This document shows positions 13,738-21,652 of a stretch of 21,652 nucleotides of DNA, piece after piece. The notes beneath the pieces were generated by a model that saw only the letters and a program-made list of their open reading frames with translations, did no database searches and was not told where the DNA came from. The stretch covers positions 122,573 to 144,224 of the forward strand of contig DDUX01000070.1 in assembly GCA_002345025.1 (NCBI GenBank), read 5' to 3'. The stretch is from Candidatus Accumulibacter iunctus. Its GTDB lineage: Bacteria; Pseudomonadota; Gammaproteobacteria; Burkholderiales; Rhodocyclaceae. How positions within the stretch are numbered: position 1 is the first letter of the stretch; each line of letters opens with the position of its first letter. The position numbers and the translations under genes are program-made.

Positions 13738-14289
13738 CTACCCAGGCTTCTGGCCGCGGTACCAGCGCGGGTAATAGCGCTGTACCGCGTCCGAATGCGA
13801 CTCCAGAGCGTGACACCGATCGAGCTGATAGGGCTTGTGGCCACTATCGTCGCTATCCGGCACGTCGCTGGCAAAGGTTTGCAGCGCCGCCGTTGGCAGG
13901 AACATCAGCAGCTCGCTGAGGTGCGAGCACCCACGCGTGCTGCGAAAGAGTTGCTTGACCGCTGTGCGAAAACCGTGAAACAGGTTCAGACCGACCAGTT
14001 GCGCATAGGCGGGCGTGATCCGGTCGCAGTAGCCGACGTAGGGCATGCCATCGGCGCAGGCCATGGCGTCGCGGATGGTCATCTGGCCGTCGATGGTCAC
14101 CCGCACCCACATGTCGTGTACCGCCTCGCCACGCTTGCGCAGCCCCGACGACAGCGGGTAATCGTGATCCTTGACATCGGTCAGGCGAGCCTCGATGTCC
14201 CAGCAACCGTCCTCGCGCCGATAGCCTTCGAGCTGGACGCTGCGAATGTGCTTGCGAGTCCGTTGGACGGTGGTGGGAGGCAGCGGCAT
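13738..14289 (-). CDS. DUF2889 family protein
   Basis: This 183-residue protein of unknown function matches the DUF2889 pattern: a start such as MPLP, then GYRREDGCWDIEARLTDVKD (22-41), GEAVHDMWVRVTID (54-67), GCSHLSELL (120-128) and CHALESHSDAVQRYYPRW (159-176). Conserved Cys/His residues (C121, H123, C159, H160) could bind a metal, which is speculation. The start at ATG 14289 is chosen from the family N-terminus; no good Shine-Dalgarno precedes it, and a longer frame reaches ATG 14382 through unlikely sequence. It lies 57 bp before sucC and 184 bp downstream of the glutamate dehydrogenase stop. DUF2889 genes occur in aromatic- and organic-acid-degrading proteobacteria, but no role is known to me. 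Confidence 0.85.
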   Translation of the reverse strand: MPLPPTTVQRTRKHIRSVQLEGYRREDGCWDIEARLTDVKDHDYPLSSGLRKRGEAVHDMWVRVTIDGQMTIRDAMACADGMPYVGYCDRITPAYAQLVGLNLFHGFRTAVKQLFRSTRGCSHLSELLMFLPTAALQTFASDVPDSDDSGHKPYQLDRCHALESHSDAVQRYYPRWYRGQKPG

Positions 14290-14472
14290 CGATGATCGAG
14301 GGGGATTTGCGAAGACCGCAGGATTTCGCGGCTGGCAAGAAATTCTACAGCAAAAAGTCCTCGCCTTCGCAGCGGAATTCATAATTATGGATGCCCGGCG
14401 GCCGGTCGCCGCGGCGGCATCCGCAACCCGCTGCCGGCATTTGTGCCCAGGCGATGCGGCAGGCCGCCGGCT

Positions 14473-17400
14473 TCAACAGCCCATCACGCGCCTGATTTCG
14501 GCGAGCCCGGCGGAAAGCATGGCCAGATCCTGTGGCTCATTGACCTTCATTTCGTCAAGTACGCCGCGGGCGGCAGCCGTTGCCGGCAAGCGGCCGCCCA
14601 GCACCTGCCGCAACAGGTGCTGCCGCAGCTCCGACAGCTCTGCCGCCAGCCGTGCGCGCGCCCGCGCCTGCCAGCGGTTGCCAGCAGGCAGGCGCCCGAC
14701 CGCCGCCGTCAGCCAGTCGAGCTCGAGATGGCCAGCGAGTTCGGCCAGTCCATGTGCCACCTCGTCAGGCGACCGGGCACACGCGCGAGCCAGGTCGACG
14801 CGATCGATTGCGCCGACGATCGCCGCCGCCGCCATGGCCAGAGCCGTTGCCGCCGGCTCACCACTCCGGCCCTGGCGCACGCGCGCAAGCACCTCGGCGA
14901 CCGCCGGTCGATACTCGTCAACCAGTGCACCGATGGTCATCCCACCGAGATGCTGTGTCAGGATCAACTCGGTCGCAGCCGCCGTCGTCGCACGCAAGGC
15001 GAGCATCAGCTCCATCTGCCGGGCGGCATCGAGCAGCAGATCGAGCGACTCGACCTCGCGCCAGAGCGCTTCGGCGTCGAGCACCTGACTGGCTGCATAC
15101 CAGGCGCCCGCCACCTGCGCCGTTGAGGCGCCGGTCTCATCGCCAAGCTGCAGGACGAAGGTGGTTCCCATCCGGTTCACCAGACGATTGACGAGTTGCG
15201 TGGTGATGATGTCCCGCTGCAGCGGATGGGCCGCCATCCGGGCGCGACACGAGCCGCGCAGGACGCTCGGGAAGTAGCTTTCCAAAAGGTCATCGAGATC
15301 GCCGCTGTCGGGCAGGTCGGAGGTCAGCACAGCCTCCTTGAGCGTGATCTTGGCGTACGCCAGGAGTACGGCGATCTCCGGTGCCGTCAGGCCACGCTTC
15401 TGCTGGCCGCGCTCGGCGAGGCCCTTGTCGTCGGGCAGGAACTCCACGCCACGGTGCAGCGCGCCGCGACTCTCGAGACTGCGGATCAGCCGCGCATGTG
15501 CCGCGAGCAGTTCGCCGGCGGTCGCCGCTTCGAGCGCGATCGCCTGCGTCTGCTGGTAGTTGTCGGCCAGCACCAGAGACGCCACTTCGTCGGTCATCGA
15601 CGCGAGCAGCGCGTCGCGCTGCCTGCCGGTCATCTCCCCCGTGGCGACCAGCCCGGCGAGCAGAATCTTGATATTGACCTCGTGGTCGGAGCAGTCGACA
15701 CCGGCCGAATTGTCGATGGCGTCGGTGTAGATTCGCCCGCCGTTGAGGGCGAACTCGATCCTGCCCTTCTGGGTCAGCCCGAGGTTGCCTCCCTCGCCGA
15801 CGACACGCGCGCGCAACTGGCTGGCATCGACGCGCAGGATGTCGTTGCCGCGATCGTTGGCTTCCTGGTGGCTCTGGTTGCCGGCCTTGACGTAAGTGCC
15901 GATGCCGCCGTTGTAGAGCAGATCGACCGGCACCTGCAGAAGGCTGCGGATCAGCTCGGGGGGCGACATCTGGATCGCGTCGGTAGCGAGCCAGTCCTGC
16001 AACTGCGGCGACAGCGGAATCGTCTTGGCGGTGCGCGACCAGACGCCGCCGCCGGCCGAGATCAGTGCCGGGTCATAGTCGGCCCACGACGAGCGCGGCA
16101 AGTCGAAGAGCCGCTGCCGCTCGGCATGGCTGCGCACCGCATCCGGACTGGGGTCAATGAAGATGTGGCGGTGATCGAAAGCGGCAAGCAGCCTGATTTC
16201 GCGCGACAACAGCATACCGTTGCCAAAGACGTCGCCGGACATGTCGCCGATGCCGACGACGGTGAATGGCTGCGTCTGCGTATCGAGACCGAGTTCACGG
16301 AAGTGCCGCTTGATGGCTTCCCATGCCCCGCGGGCCGTGATGCCCATCTTCTTGTGGTCGTAGCCGACCGAACCGCCGGAAGCAAAGGCATCGCCGAGCC
16401 AGAACCCGTACTCGATGGCAATACCGTTGGCGATGTCCGAGAAGGTCGCCGTCCCCTTGTCGGCGGCGACCACCAGGTACGGATCGTCGCCATCGCGCCG
16501 GCGGACGCCGACGGGCGGCACGACCCGGCCGTCGACCAGATTGTCGGTCAGGTCGAGCAGGCCACGAATGAAGTCGGAATAGCAGGCGATTCCCTCGGCC
16601 TGCCACGCCTCCCGGTCACTCATCGGCGGCAACCGCTTGCAGACGAAACCGCCCTTCGATCCCAGCGGCACGATCACCGCATTCTTGACCATCTGTGCCT
16701 TGACCAGACCAAGAACCTCGGTCCGGAAGTCTTCCATCCGGTCCGACCAGCGCAGGCCGCCACGAGCGACGCGGGCGCCACGCAGGTGCACGCCCTCGAC
16801 CCGCTCGCTGTAGACGAAGATTTCGTACAACGGGGTTGGCGCCGGCAGGAACGGAATCTCCCGCGAGGAGAGCTTGAACGAAAGATAGGCCTTCGCGGCG
16901 CCGTCGCTCGCCACCTGGTAGGCATTGGTGCGCAGCGTCGCCGAGATTGCCGTCTGCAGGGCCGAGAGAATGCGGTCGTCGTCCGGATTGCCGACCTGCA
17001 GCAGCGCCATCGTCAGTTCGTCGCTCAGGACAGCGGCACGGGCATCGTCGGCCGTTACCGTGCCAGTCGCGCGAGCGACTGACGAATCTCCCCTCGCCCG
17101 CTCGCGGGAGAGGGGTCGGGGGTGAGGGGAACGGTCATGGCTTGCATCATCCGGAGTGTCGGAAAAAGCCATGACCGTTGGCGCGAACAGCGCGGCGAAG
17201 AGTTCGACCAGACGGCGGGTGATTTCGAAGTGGGTCGCCAGGCAGCGTTCGACGTAGGACTGGCTGAACGGCAGCCCGGCCTGCCGCAGGTAGCGGCTGT
17301 AGGCACGCAGGATGCCGATCTGCCGCCCATCGAGACCAGCCAGCAACACCAGGCGGTTGAAGCCGTCGTTCTCTGCCTGGTCGCGCAACAGGCGCTCGAG

Positions 17401-19254
17401 CAGGTCGACGAAGGCCTGTCGCGTCGCCTCGTCATCGAGTGCTCTTGCCTCGGGCAAGCGGACAGCGAAGTCGGCAATGTGCAGGTCGCTCTCCGGCAGC
17501 CTGAACGGTTGCTCGGAGAGCACGGTCAGGCCAAGATTCTCGAGGACCGGCAGGATCGCCGACAGCGGTCGTGGGCATCCGCGGCGGAACAGCTTCAGGT
17601 GCTGGTGAGCGCCGTCGTCGCCTTGCGCCGCGCTCAGCTTCACCTCGACGAGGCCGCTCCGTTCGGCGGCCTGCAGCCGGTCGAGATCCGACACCGCAGC
17701 GGCCGGTGTCACCCGTTCCTGGTACGACAGCGGCAATTCCGCTGCGTAACGGCGCAGGAGACGGTTGCCATGCTCCTCGCCAAAGTGGCCGACGAGATTT
17801 TGCTTCAACTCGTCGTTCCAGCCGCGGACGATGCGCGCAGCCTGGCGCTCGATCGCGGCGGCATCGTAAGCGTAGTGCGTGCCGACCGGCGTGCGGGCGA
17901 TGAAGTGCAGGCGTGCCAGGCGCGACTCGCCGATCATGACGAAGTAGTCCACCCGTTCCGCTGCCAGCGCCTCGTAGAGCAGCGCCGAGATCCGCTTGCG
18001 GATCGTCGTGTCGAAGCGGTCACGCGGCATGTAGGCGATGACCGACACGTAGCGCCCCCAGCGGTCGTCACGCATGAAGACGCGCACCTGCTCGCGCTCG
18101 TGCAGTGCGACGATGCCGCGCGCAATGCGCACCAGGTCGGCGTGCGCGATCTCGATCAGTTCGTCGCGCGGATAGGTCTCGAGGACGTTGAGCAGCGTCT
18201 TGTCACGGTGGCTGCGAGCGACGAAGCCGATCTCCTGCCGCACTGCGGCCACCTTCTGTCGCAGCAGCGGAATGTCGGTTGCCGACACATGATAGACATG
18301 CGCCGTGTACAGCCCGACGAAGGCGCGCAAGCCGACGATGCGGCCATTGCCGTCGAAGCGCTTGACGCCAATGAAGTCGAGGTAGGCCGGACGATGGACC
18401 GACGAGCGGGCGTCGGCCTTGACCAGGATCAGCGGCGACGGGTCCCTGGCCAGTTCGGCGATCTCGCCCGGAATGGCGGCAAGGCAACGGCCAAAACGCG
18501 GGTGGTCGGTCTGCCGCAGGATGCCGAGCCCACTGTCGGCGACGCGCGTCAGGCTGTGCTCGCCAGCCGCGACGAAATACTCGGCACCGCCAAGAAAGAC
18601 GAAGTTGTTGGCAGCGATCCAGGACAGGTAGTCCGCCGCCTCGACGTACGCGACGAGCTCGGCAGCGGCCGCGCGCATGTTCTGCTGGATGGCAGCGCCG
18701 TCCTCGACCGCCGACCGTACGTCGGCAAGGACGCCGGCGATCTCGCGCTGCAGATCGGCGACCTCGGTACTGTCGCCGATGCGGTCGATCTCGAGATGAA
18801 TCCACGACTCGGTCTGGCTCCCCTGCCCGCCGTGCGGCGTGACCCGCTGCAACCTGCCATCGGGCTCGCGTTCGGCGCCGAGCAGCGGGTGCAGCAGACG
18901 GTGGATCGCCAGACCCCGGCGATAGACGAGCATGGTGATCGAATCGACGAGGAATGGCATGTCGTCGGTGACAACGTCGATCACCGTATGCGGCGAGTGC
19001 CAGCCGTGGCGATCGAAGTCCGGCGTATAAAGGGCCAGAACGGGCTGCCGCTGCAACCGCTGCTCGCCGAGGCGGTAATGCTGCGCCGCGGCCCCGACGA
19101 GCTCTTCCGGACTGGCATCGCTACCGCCGGCAAAATCGAAGTCGGCGTAGTAGCAATCGAGAAACTCGGCAACAGCAGCCGACAACCTGAGTTGCTCGGC
19201 GATTTCGTGCAGGTTGCGGCGCAGACTGCACGCTGTTTCAGGCATCGGTGCCAT
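14473..19254 (-). CDS. gdhB: NAD-specific glutamate dehydrogenase, large GDH-180 type, with in-frame repeat insertion
   Basis: This 1593-residue enzyme (EC 1.4.1.2) deaminates L-glutamate to 2-oxoglutarate with NAD+. The N-terminal half (about 1-690) is the ACT-like regulatory part (VIDVVTDDMPFLVDSI at 91-106). The catalytic core starts near 770: ATLRTNAYQ (772-780), GGLRWSDRMEDFRTEVLGL (832-850), VKAQMVKNAV and PLGSKGGF with Lys852, 857 and 867, then the NAD-binding VVGIGDMSGDVFGNG (999-1013). A helical C-terminal domain follows (about 1200-1593). ATG 19254 has AAGGAG six bases upstream. Residues 693-730 (SHDRSPHPRPLSRERARG and flanks) are encoded entirely by repeat copy B and look foreign; they sit in a linker between the regulatory and catalytic parts, so activity may survive. 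It is 171 bp downstream of gltL, same strand, and probably catabolises imported glutamate. Large opposite-strand frames here are shadows. Confidence 0.95.
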   Translation of the reverse strand: MAPMPETACSLRRNLHEIAEQLRLSAAVAEFLDCYYADFDFAGGSDASPEELVGAAAQHYRLGEQRLQRQPVLALYTPDFDRHGWHSPHTVIDVVTDDMPFLVDSITMLVYRRGLAIHRLLHPLLGAEREPDGRLQRVTPHGGQGSQTESWIHLEIDRIGDSTEVADLQREIAGVLADVRSAVEDGAAIQQNMRAAAAELVAYVEAADYLSWIAANNFVFLGGAEYFVAAGEHSLTRVADSGLGILRQTDHPRFGRCLAAIPGEIAELARDPSPLILVKADARSSVHRPAYLDFIGVKRFDGNGRIVGLRAFVGLYTAHVYHVSATDIPLLRQKVAAVRQEIGFVARSHRDKTLLNVLETYPRDELIEIAHADLVRIARGIVALHEREQVRVFMRDDRWGRYVSVIAYMPRDRFDTTIRKRISALLYEALAAERVDYFVMIGESRLARLHFIARTPVGTHYAYDAAAIERQAARIVRGWNDELKQNLVGHFGEEHGNRLLRRYAAELPLSYQERVTPAAAVSDLDRLQAAERSGLVEVKLSAAQGDDGAHQHLKLFRRGCPRPLSAILPVLENLGLTVLSEQPFRLPESDLHIADFAVRLPEARALDDEATRQAFVDLLERLLRDQAENDGFNRLVLLAGLDGRQIGILRAYSRYLRQAGLPFSQSYVERCLATHFEITRRLVELFAALFAPTVMAFSDTPDDASHDRSPHPRPLSRERARGDSSVARATGTVTADDARAAVLSDELTMALLQVGNPDDDRILSALQTAISATLRTNAYQVASDGAAKAYLSFKLSSREIPFLPAPTPLYEIFVYSERVEGVHLRGARVARGGLRWSDRMEDFRTEVLGLVKAQMVKNAVIVPLGSKGGFVCKRLPPMSDREAWQAEGIACYSDFIRGLLDLTDNLVDGRVVPPVGVRRRDGDDPYLVVAADKGTATFSDIANGIAIEYGFWLGDAFASGGSVGYDHKKMGITARGAWEAIKRHFRELGLDTQTQPFTVVGIGDMSGDVFGNGMLLSREIRLLAAFDHRHIFIDPSPDAVRSHAERQRLFDLPRSSWADYDPALISAGGGVWSRTAKTIPLSPQLQDWLATDAIQMSPPELIRSLLQVPVDLLYNGGIGTYVKAGNQSHQEANDRGNDILRVDASQLRARVVGEGGNLGLTQKGRIEFALNGGRIYTDAIDNSAGVDCSDHEVNIKILLAGLVATGEMTGRQRDALLASMTDEVASLVLADNYQQTQAIALEAATAGELLAAHARLIRSLESRGALHRGVEFLPDDKGLAERGQQKRGLTAPEIAVLLAYAKITLKEAVLTSDLPDSGDLDDLLESYFPSVLRGSCRARMAAHPLQRDIITTQLVNRLVNRMGTTFVLQLGDETGASTAQVAGAWYAASQVLDAEALWREVESLDLLLDAARQMELMLALRATTAAATELILTQHLGGMTIGALVDEYRPAVAEVLARVRQGRSGEPAATALAMAAAAIVGAIDRVDLARACARSPDEVAHGLAELAGHLELDWLTAAVGRLPAGNRWQARARARLAAELSELRQHLLRQVLGGRLPATAAARGVLDEMKVNEPQDLAMLSAGLAEIRRVMGC
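17065..17178. repeat. Double-hairpin interspersed repeat, copy B (inside glutamate dehydrogenase gene)
   Basis: This 114-bp homologue of 7919-8031 is in the same plus-strand orientation. Stem 1 is CCCCTCGCCCG/CGGGAGAGGGG with one mismatch (about 17090-17115). Stem 2 is a perfect 13-bp inverted repeat ACGGTCATGGCTT / AAGCCATGACCGT, ending at 17178. Its boundaries coincide exactly with codons 693-730 of the dehydrogenase, 38 codons without a stop. Relative to copy A, bases in both arms of stem 2 have changed together, which keeps pairing. Confidence 0.88.
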
Positions 19255-19425
19255 GACGCTCTCCTTGAACGCGGACGCTGGCAGCCCGGCGACCGGAAGC
19301 GGATGCCCGCCAGCAAGTCAGGGGCAGCGGAAGCACTGGCCACGCATCACTGCGGCCGGCATGAATCCGGCGGCAAGCCGGTTTCTTGGCAACGACGCCG
19401 CGGCCCGTCGGGCGCGAAGTCGGCC

Positions 19426-20154
19426 TCAGTGGTGCAGAATCTTGGCCAAGAACTGCTGCGCCCGCTCCGAGCGCGGATTGCCGAAGAACGCCTCCTTGCT
19501 GTCGTCCTCGACGATCCTGCCCTGATCCATGAAGATGACGCGGTGGGCAACCCGGCGGGCAAAGCCCATCTCGTGCGTCACGCACATCATGGTCATGCCC
19601 TCCTGCGCCAGTTCGGTCATCACATCAAGCACTTCGTTGATCATCTCGGGATCGAGCGCCGAGGTCGGCTCGTCGAAGAGCATGCAGATCGGGTCCATCG
19701 AGAGCGCACGGGCAATCGCCACGCGCTGCTGCTGTCCGCCCGAAAGCTGGCCGGGGTATTTCTCGGCCTGCACCCGCAAACCGACGCGGTCGAGCAGCTT
19801 GAAGCCCTTCTCGCGCGCCTGCTCGGGGTTGCGGCCGAGCACCTTGACCTGGGCGATGGCCAGGTTGTCGATGATGCGCATGTGCGGGAAGAGTTCGAAG
19901 TTCTGGAAAACCATGCCGACCGTAGAGCGCAGCTTCGACAGGTTGGTCTTCGGATCGCCGACTGAGACGCCATTGACGATGATCTCGCCGCTCTGAAAAG
20001 GCTCGAGACCATTGACGCACTTGATCAGCGTCGACTTGCCCGATCCGGATGGCCCGCAGACGACGATCACCTCGCCCTTTTGGACCTGCGTCGTGCAGTC
20101 GGCGAGCACCTGGAAGGAACCGTAATGCTTGCTGACCTTGTTCATCGAAATCAT
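19426..20154 (-). CDS. gltL: Glutamate/aspartate-type ABC transporter ATP-binding protein
   Basis: This 242-residue polar-amino-acid (PAAT) ATPase powers uptake with GltJ/GltK. Walker A GPSGSGKS (34-41), Q-loop FQNFELFPH (83-91), signature LSGGQQQR (137-144), Walker B CMLFDEPTSALDPE (157-170) and switch His194 in VTHEMGFAR are intact. The MISMNKVSKHYGSFQVL start and full-length match fit GltL/AatP. ATG 20154 is preceded by GAGGAG at 6 nt. It lies 33 bp after gltK and 171 bp before the glutamate dehydrogenase gene. Exact substrate (glutamate, aspartate, glutamine) depends on the binding protein, which is outside the window. Confidence 0.93.
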   Translation of the reverse strand: MISMNKVSKHYGSFQVLADCTTQVQKGEVIVVCGPSGSGKSTLIKCVNGLEPFQSGEIIVNGVSVGDPKTNLSKLRSTVGMVFQNFELFPHMRIIDNLAIAQVKVLGRNPEQAREKGFKLLDRVGLRVQAEKYPGQLSGGQQQRVAIARALSMDPICMLFDEPTSALDPEMINEVLDVMTELAQEGMTMMCVTHEMGFARRVAHRVIFMDQGRIVEDDSKEAFFGNPRSERAQQFLAKILHH

Positions 20155-20187
20155 CTGCGTCTCCTCGCGACTGGGTCCCGACCGGCC

Positions 20188-20868
20188 TCAGGCCGTCTTC
20201 ATCTTGTTCTGGTAATGGCGGACGACCCGCGATGCAGCGAAGCAGAGGACGAAATACACCGCACCGGCAAACAACAGCAGCTCGACCAGCCGGCCGTCGC
20301 GGTCACCGACCTTGTAGGCGGCGCCAAAGAAATCGGCCAACGCCGAAACATAGACCAGAGAAGTGTCCTGGAAGAGGATGATCCCCTGCGTCAACAACAG
20401 CGGCACCATGTTGCGGAAGGCCTGCGGCAGCACCACCAGCCGCATCGCCTGGCCGTAGGTCATGCCGAGCGCACTCGCCGCCGCCATCTGCCCCTTGGGT
20501 ACCGACTGGATGCCGGCGCGAATGATCTCCGAGTAATAGGCGGCTTCGAACAGGGCGAAGCCGGCGATCGCCGAAGTCAGTCGCATGTCGGTGCCGCGCG
20601 GCAGGCCGAACAGGCTTTCGAGCAGGTGCGGCACGATCAGGAAGAACCACAGCAGCACCATCACCAGCGGCACGGCGCGGAAGAGATTGACGTAGCCGGC
20701 GGCGAACCACGACAGCGGCGTAATCGACGACAGCCGCATCAGTGCCAGCAGCGTACCCCAGACGATGCCGAAGACGACGGCGCTGAGCGTGATCTCGAGC
20801 GAGATCAGCATCCCGTCCCAGAGGAAGGGCAGCGCATTCGGAATCGACGACCAGTCGAACTCGTGCAT
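20188..20868 (-). CDS. gltK: Glutamate/aspartate-type ABC transporter permease
   Basis: This 226-residue inner-membrane permease of the His/Glu/Gln/Arg/opine family has about five membrane segments (roughly 20-43, 58-80, 98-118, 155-175 and 195-215). It has the family motif LFRAVPL (62-68) and the EAA loop ASALGMTYGQAMRLVVLPQA (131-150) that docks with the ATPase. ATG 20868 is chosen over a longer frame because it matches GltK N-termini, has GGGGGGA upstream, and follows the gltJ stop by one base, which implies translational coupling. It pairs with GltJ and GltL. Confidence 0.92.
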   Translation of the reverse strand: MHEFDWSSIPNALPFLWDGMLISLEITLSAVVFGIVWGTLLALMRLSSITPLSWFAAGYVNLFRAVPLVMVLLWFFLIVPHLLESLFGLPRGTDMRLTSAIAGFALFEAAYYSEIIRAGIQSVPKGQMAAASALGMTYGQAMRLVVLPQAFRNMVPLLLTQGIILFQDTSLVYVSALADFFGAAYKVGDRDGRLVELLLFAGAVYFVLCFAASRVVRHYQNKMKTA

Positions 20869-20869
20869 C

Positions 20870-21610
20870 TCATTTCCCCCCGATGTAGCCGGGAACGCGG
20901 ACGTGCGCCTCGACCCAGCGCATGCCGGACATGACGACGACGTTGAGCAGCAGGTAGGCAACGGTAACGGCGATGAACGACTCGTAGGGCTGCGCCGTGT
21001 AGTCGACCAGTTGCCGGCCCTGCGCAGCCAGCTCGAGCAGGCCGATCGTCGAGCAGACGGCCGAGTTCTTGAAGATGTTGAGGAACTCCGAGGTCAGCGG
21101 CGGCACGATCAGGCGTACCGCCATCGGCAGCATGACGTGGCGATAGGTCTGCGACAGCGTGAAACCGAGCGCCAGACCGGCATTCTTCTGCCCGGGGGGC
21201 AGCGAGTTGATCCCCGAACGCACCTGCTCGGCAACGCGCGCGCTGGTGAACAGCGCCAGACAGATCATCGACGAGAGGAACTGCTGGACGATCGGGTTCG
21301 TCTGCTTGAAGGCGTTGCCCAGATTCTCGGGCAACAGCTCGGGCATGACGAAGTACCAGAGAAAGAGCTGTACCAGCAGCGGAATGTTGCGAAAGAACTC
21401 GACGTAGGCGGTTGCCACCCCGGACAACCACCGGTTGGGAACCGTGCGCAGGACGCCGACAACGGCGCCAAGCAGCAGCGCGATCAGCCAGGCCGACAAC
21501 GACAGGCCGATGGTCATCTGCAGCCCGTGGAACATCCAGTCGAGATAAGTCGAGTCGTCGCCGGTCGCCGTCGGCTGCAGGAAGACTCCCCAGTTCCAGT
21601 TGTAGGCCAT
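20870..21610 (-). CDS. gltJ: Glutamate/aspartate-type ABC transporter permease
   Basis: This 246-residue permease begins MAYNWNWGVFLQPTATGDD, typical of GltJ, with an amphipathic start (periplasmic in related proteins) and about five membrane helices. It has EFFRNIPLLVQ (71-81) and the EAA loop AGLALGFTLSQTYRHVMLPM (144-163). ATG 21610 has GGGAG seven bases upstream. The next upstream gene is cut off: in E. coli gltI (periplasmic binding protein) precedes gltJKL, and the 42 bases to the window edge hold no coding sequence I can identify. It is the first of the gltJ-gltK-gltL set here. Confidence 0.93.
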   Translation of the reverse strand: MAYNWNWGVFLQPTATGDDSTYLDWMFHGLQMTIGLSLSAWLIALLLGAVVGVLRTVPNRWLSGVATAYVEFFRNIPLLVQLFLWYFVMPELLPENLGNAFKQTNPIVQQFLSSMICLALFTSARVAEQVRSGINSLPPGQKNAGLALGFTLSQTYRHVMLPMAVRLIVPPLTSEFLNIFKNSAVCSTIGLLELAAQGRQLVDYTAQPYESFIAVTVAYLLLNVVVMSGMRWVEAHVRVPGYIGGK

Positions 21611-21652
21611 CTTGCTTCTCCCGCGTCGCGGTCCCGGTGGCCGGACAGCCCC

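Noticed and set aside
12661..14295. 544-codon plus-strand frame opposite sucC and the DUF2889 gene
   Set aside because: Composition is shadow-like, it spans two genes and their gap, and the minus strand encodes unmistakable SucC.
14383..14472. Intrinsic terminator after the glutamate dehydrogenase gene
   Set aside because: There are GC-rich partly complementary stretches, but no stable single stem followed by a T-run on the minus strand.
17065..17178. The repeat inside glutamate dehydrogenase as evidence of a pseudogene or transposon disruption
   Set aside because: The frame is intact on both sides and all catalytic motifs follow, so the gene appears functional.
19255..19425. Terminator or promoter between gltL and glutamate dehydrogenase
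   Set aside because: Only short GC stems (GCCCG/CGGGC) without a T-run and no convincing promoter; left as possible read-through.
15196..19965. Two very long plus-strand open frames (628 and 947 codons) opposite glutamate dehydrogenase and gltL
   Set aside because: They are the codon-position shadow of high-GC minus-strand genes. They are Arg/Gln/Asp-rich without domains, cross gene boundaries, and their opposite strand encodes clear GDH and GltL motifs.

Overview
This is a GC-rich bacterial window in which nearly every gene lies on the minus strand. Gene content and protein style (NAD-GDH of the large GDH-180 type, sucCD, DUF2889, a GltJKL importer, a GAF-PilB-like ATPase) suggest a betaproteobacterium of the Rhodocyclales, possibly 'Candidatus Accumulibacter' or a relative. 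This placement rests on recognition only; no search was run. Several starts suggested by the longest reading frames were moved to internal Met/Val codons on the basis of Shine-Dalgarno sites and family N-termini. No interval longer than 300 bp lacks a gene, and no tRNA, rRNA, CRISPR array or transposase was seen.

Layout, read in the direction of minus-strand transcription (right to left). (1) 21610-19426: gltJ-gltK-gltL, a glutamate/aspartate-type ABC importer whose binding protein must lie outside the window. It is followed at 19254-14473 by a giant NAD-dependent glutamate dehydrogenase. (2) 14289-13738: a DUF2889 protein. (3) 13680-11616: sucC-sucD with a clear intrinsic terminator. Import of glutamate, its oxidation to 2-oxoglutarate, and succinyl-CoA synthetase form a coherent route into the TCA cycle. 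(4) 11451-10492: an ornithine cyclodeaminase/mu-crystallin family enzyme. (5) 10421-8031: a PP2C phosphatase, a double-FHA protein and a class-II cyclic-nucleotide-phosphodiesterase-like metallo-beta-lactamase protein, a signalling module with no kinase in view. (6) 7907-5535: a PilB/GspE-type ATPase with an N-terminal GAF domain.

(7) 5341-137: the most interesting block. A near-consensus sigma-54 promoter precedes a 60-residue type IV pilin with only about 53 mature residues. Next come a secreted four-cysteine protein and an intrinsic terminator. Immediately after that is a tightly overlapping set of ABC-2 permease, membrane-anchored TPR-like protein, ABC ATPase and GT41 (O-GlcNAc-transferase-like) glycosyltransferase. 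Its organisation recalls the split pilin PilA-N/PilA-C of Geobacter and the pilGHI ABC-transporter genes of Myxococcus, which would be unusual in a betaproteobacterium.

(8) Two copies of a roughly 114-bp double-hairpin repeat occur at 7919-8031 (intergenic) and 17065-17178. The second lies inside the glutamate dehydrogenase gene, where it is exactly 38 codons long, in frame and free of stops. Paired base changes between the copies preserve the second stem. The far left edge (2-136) may hold the tail of a convergent plus-strand gene.
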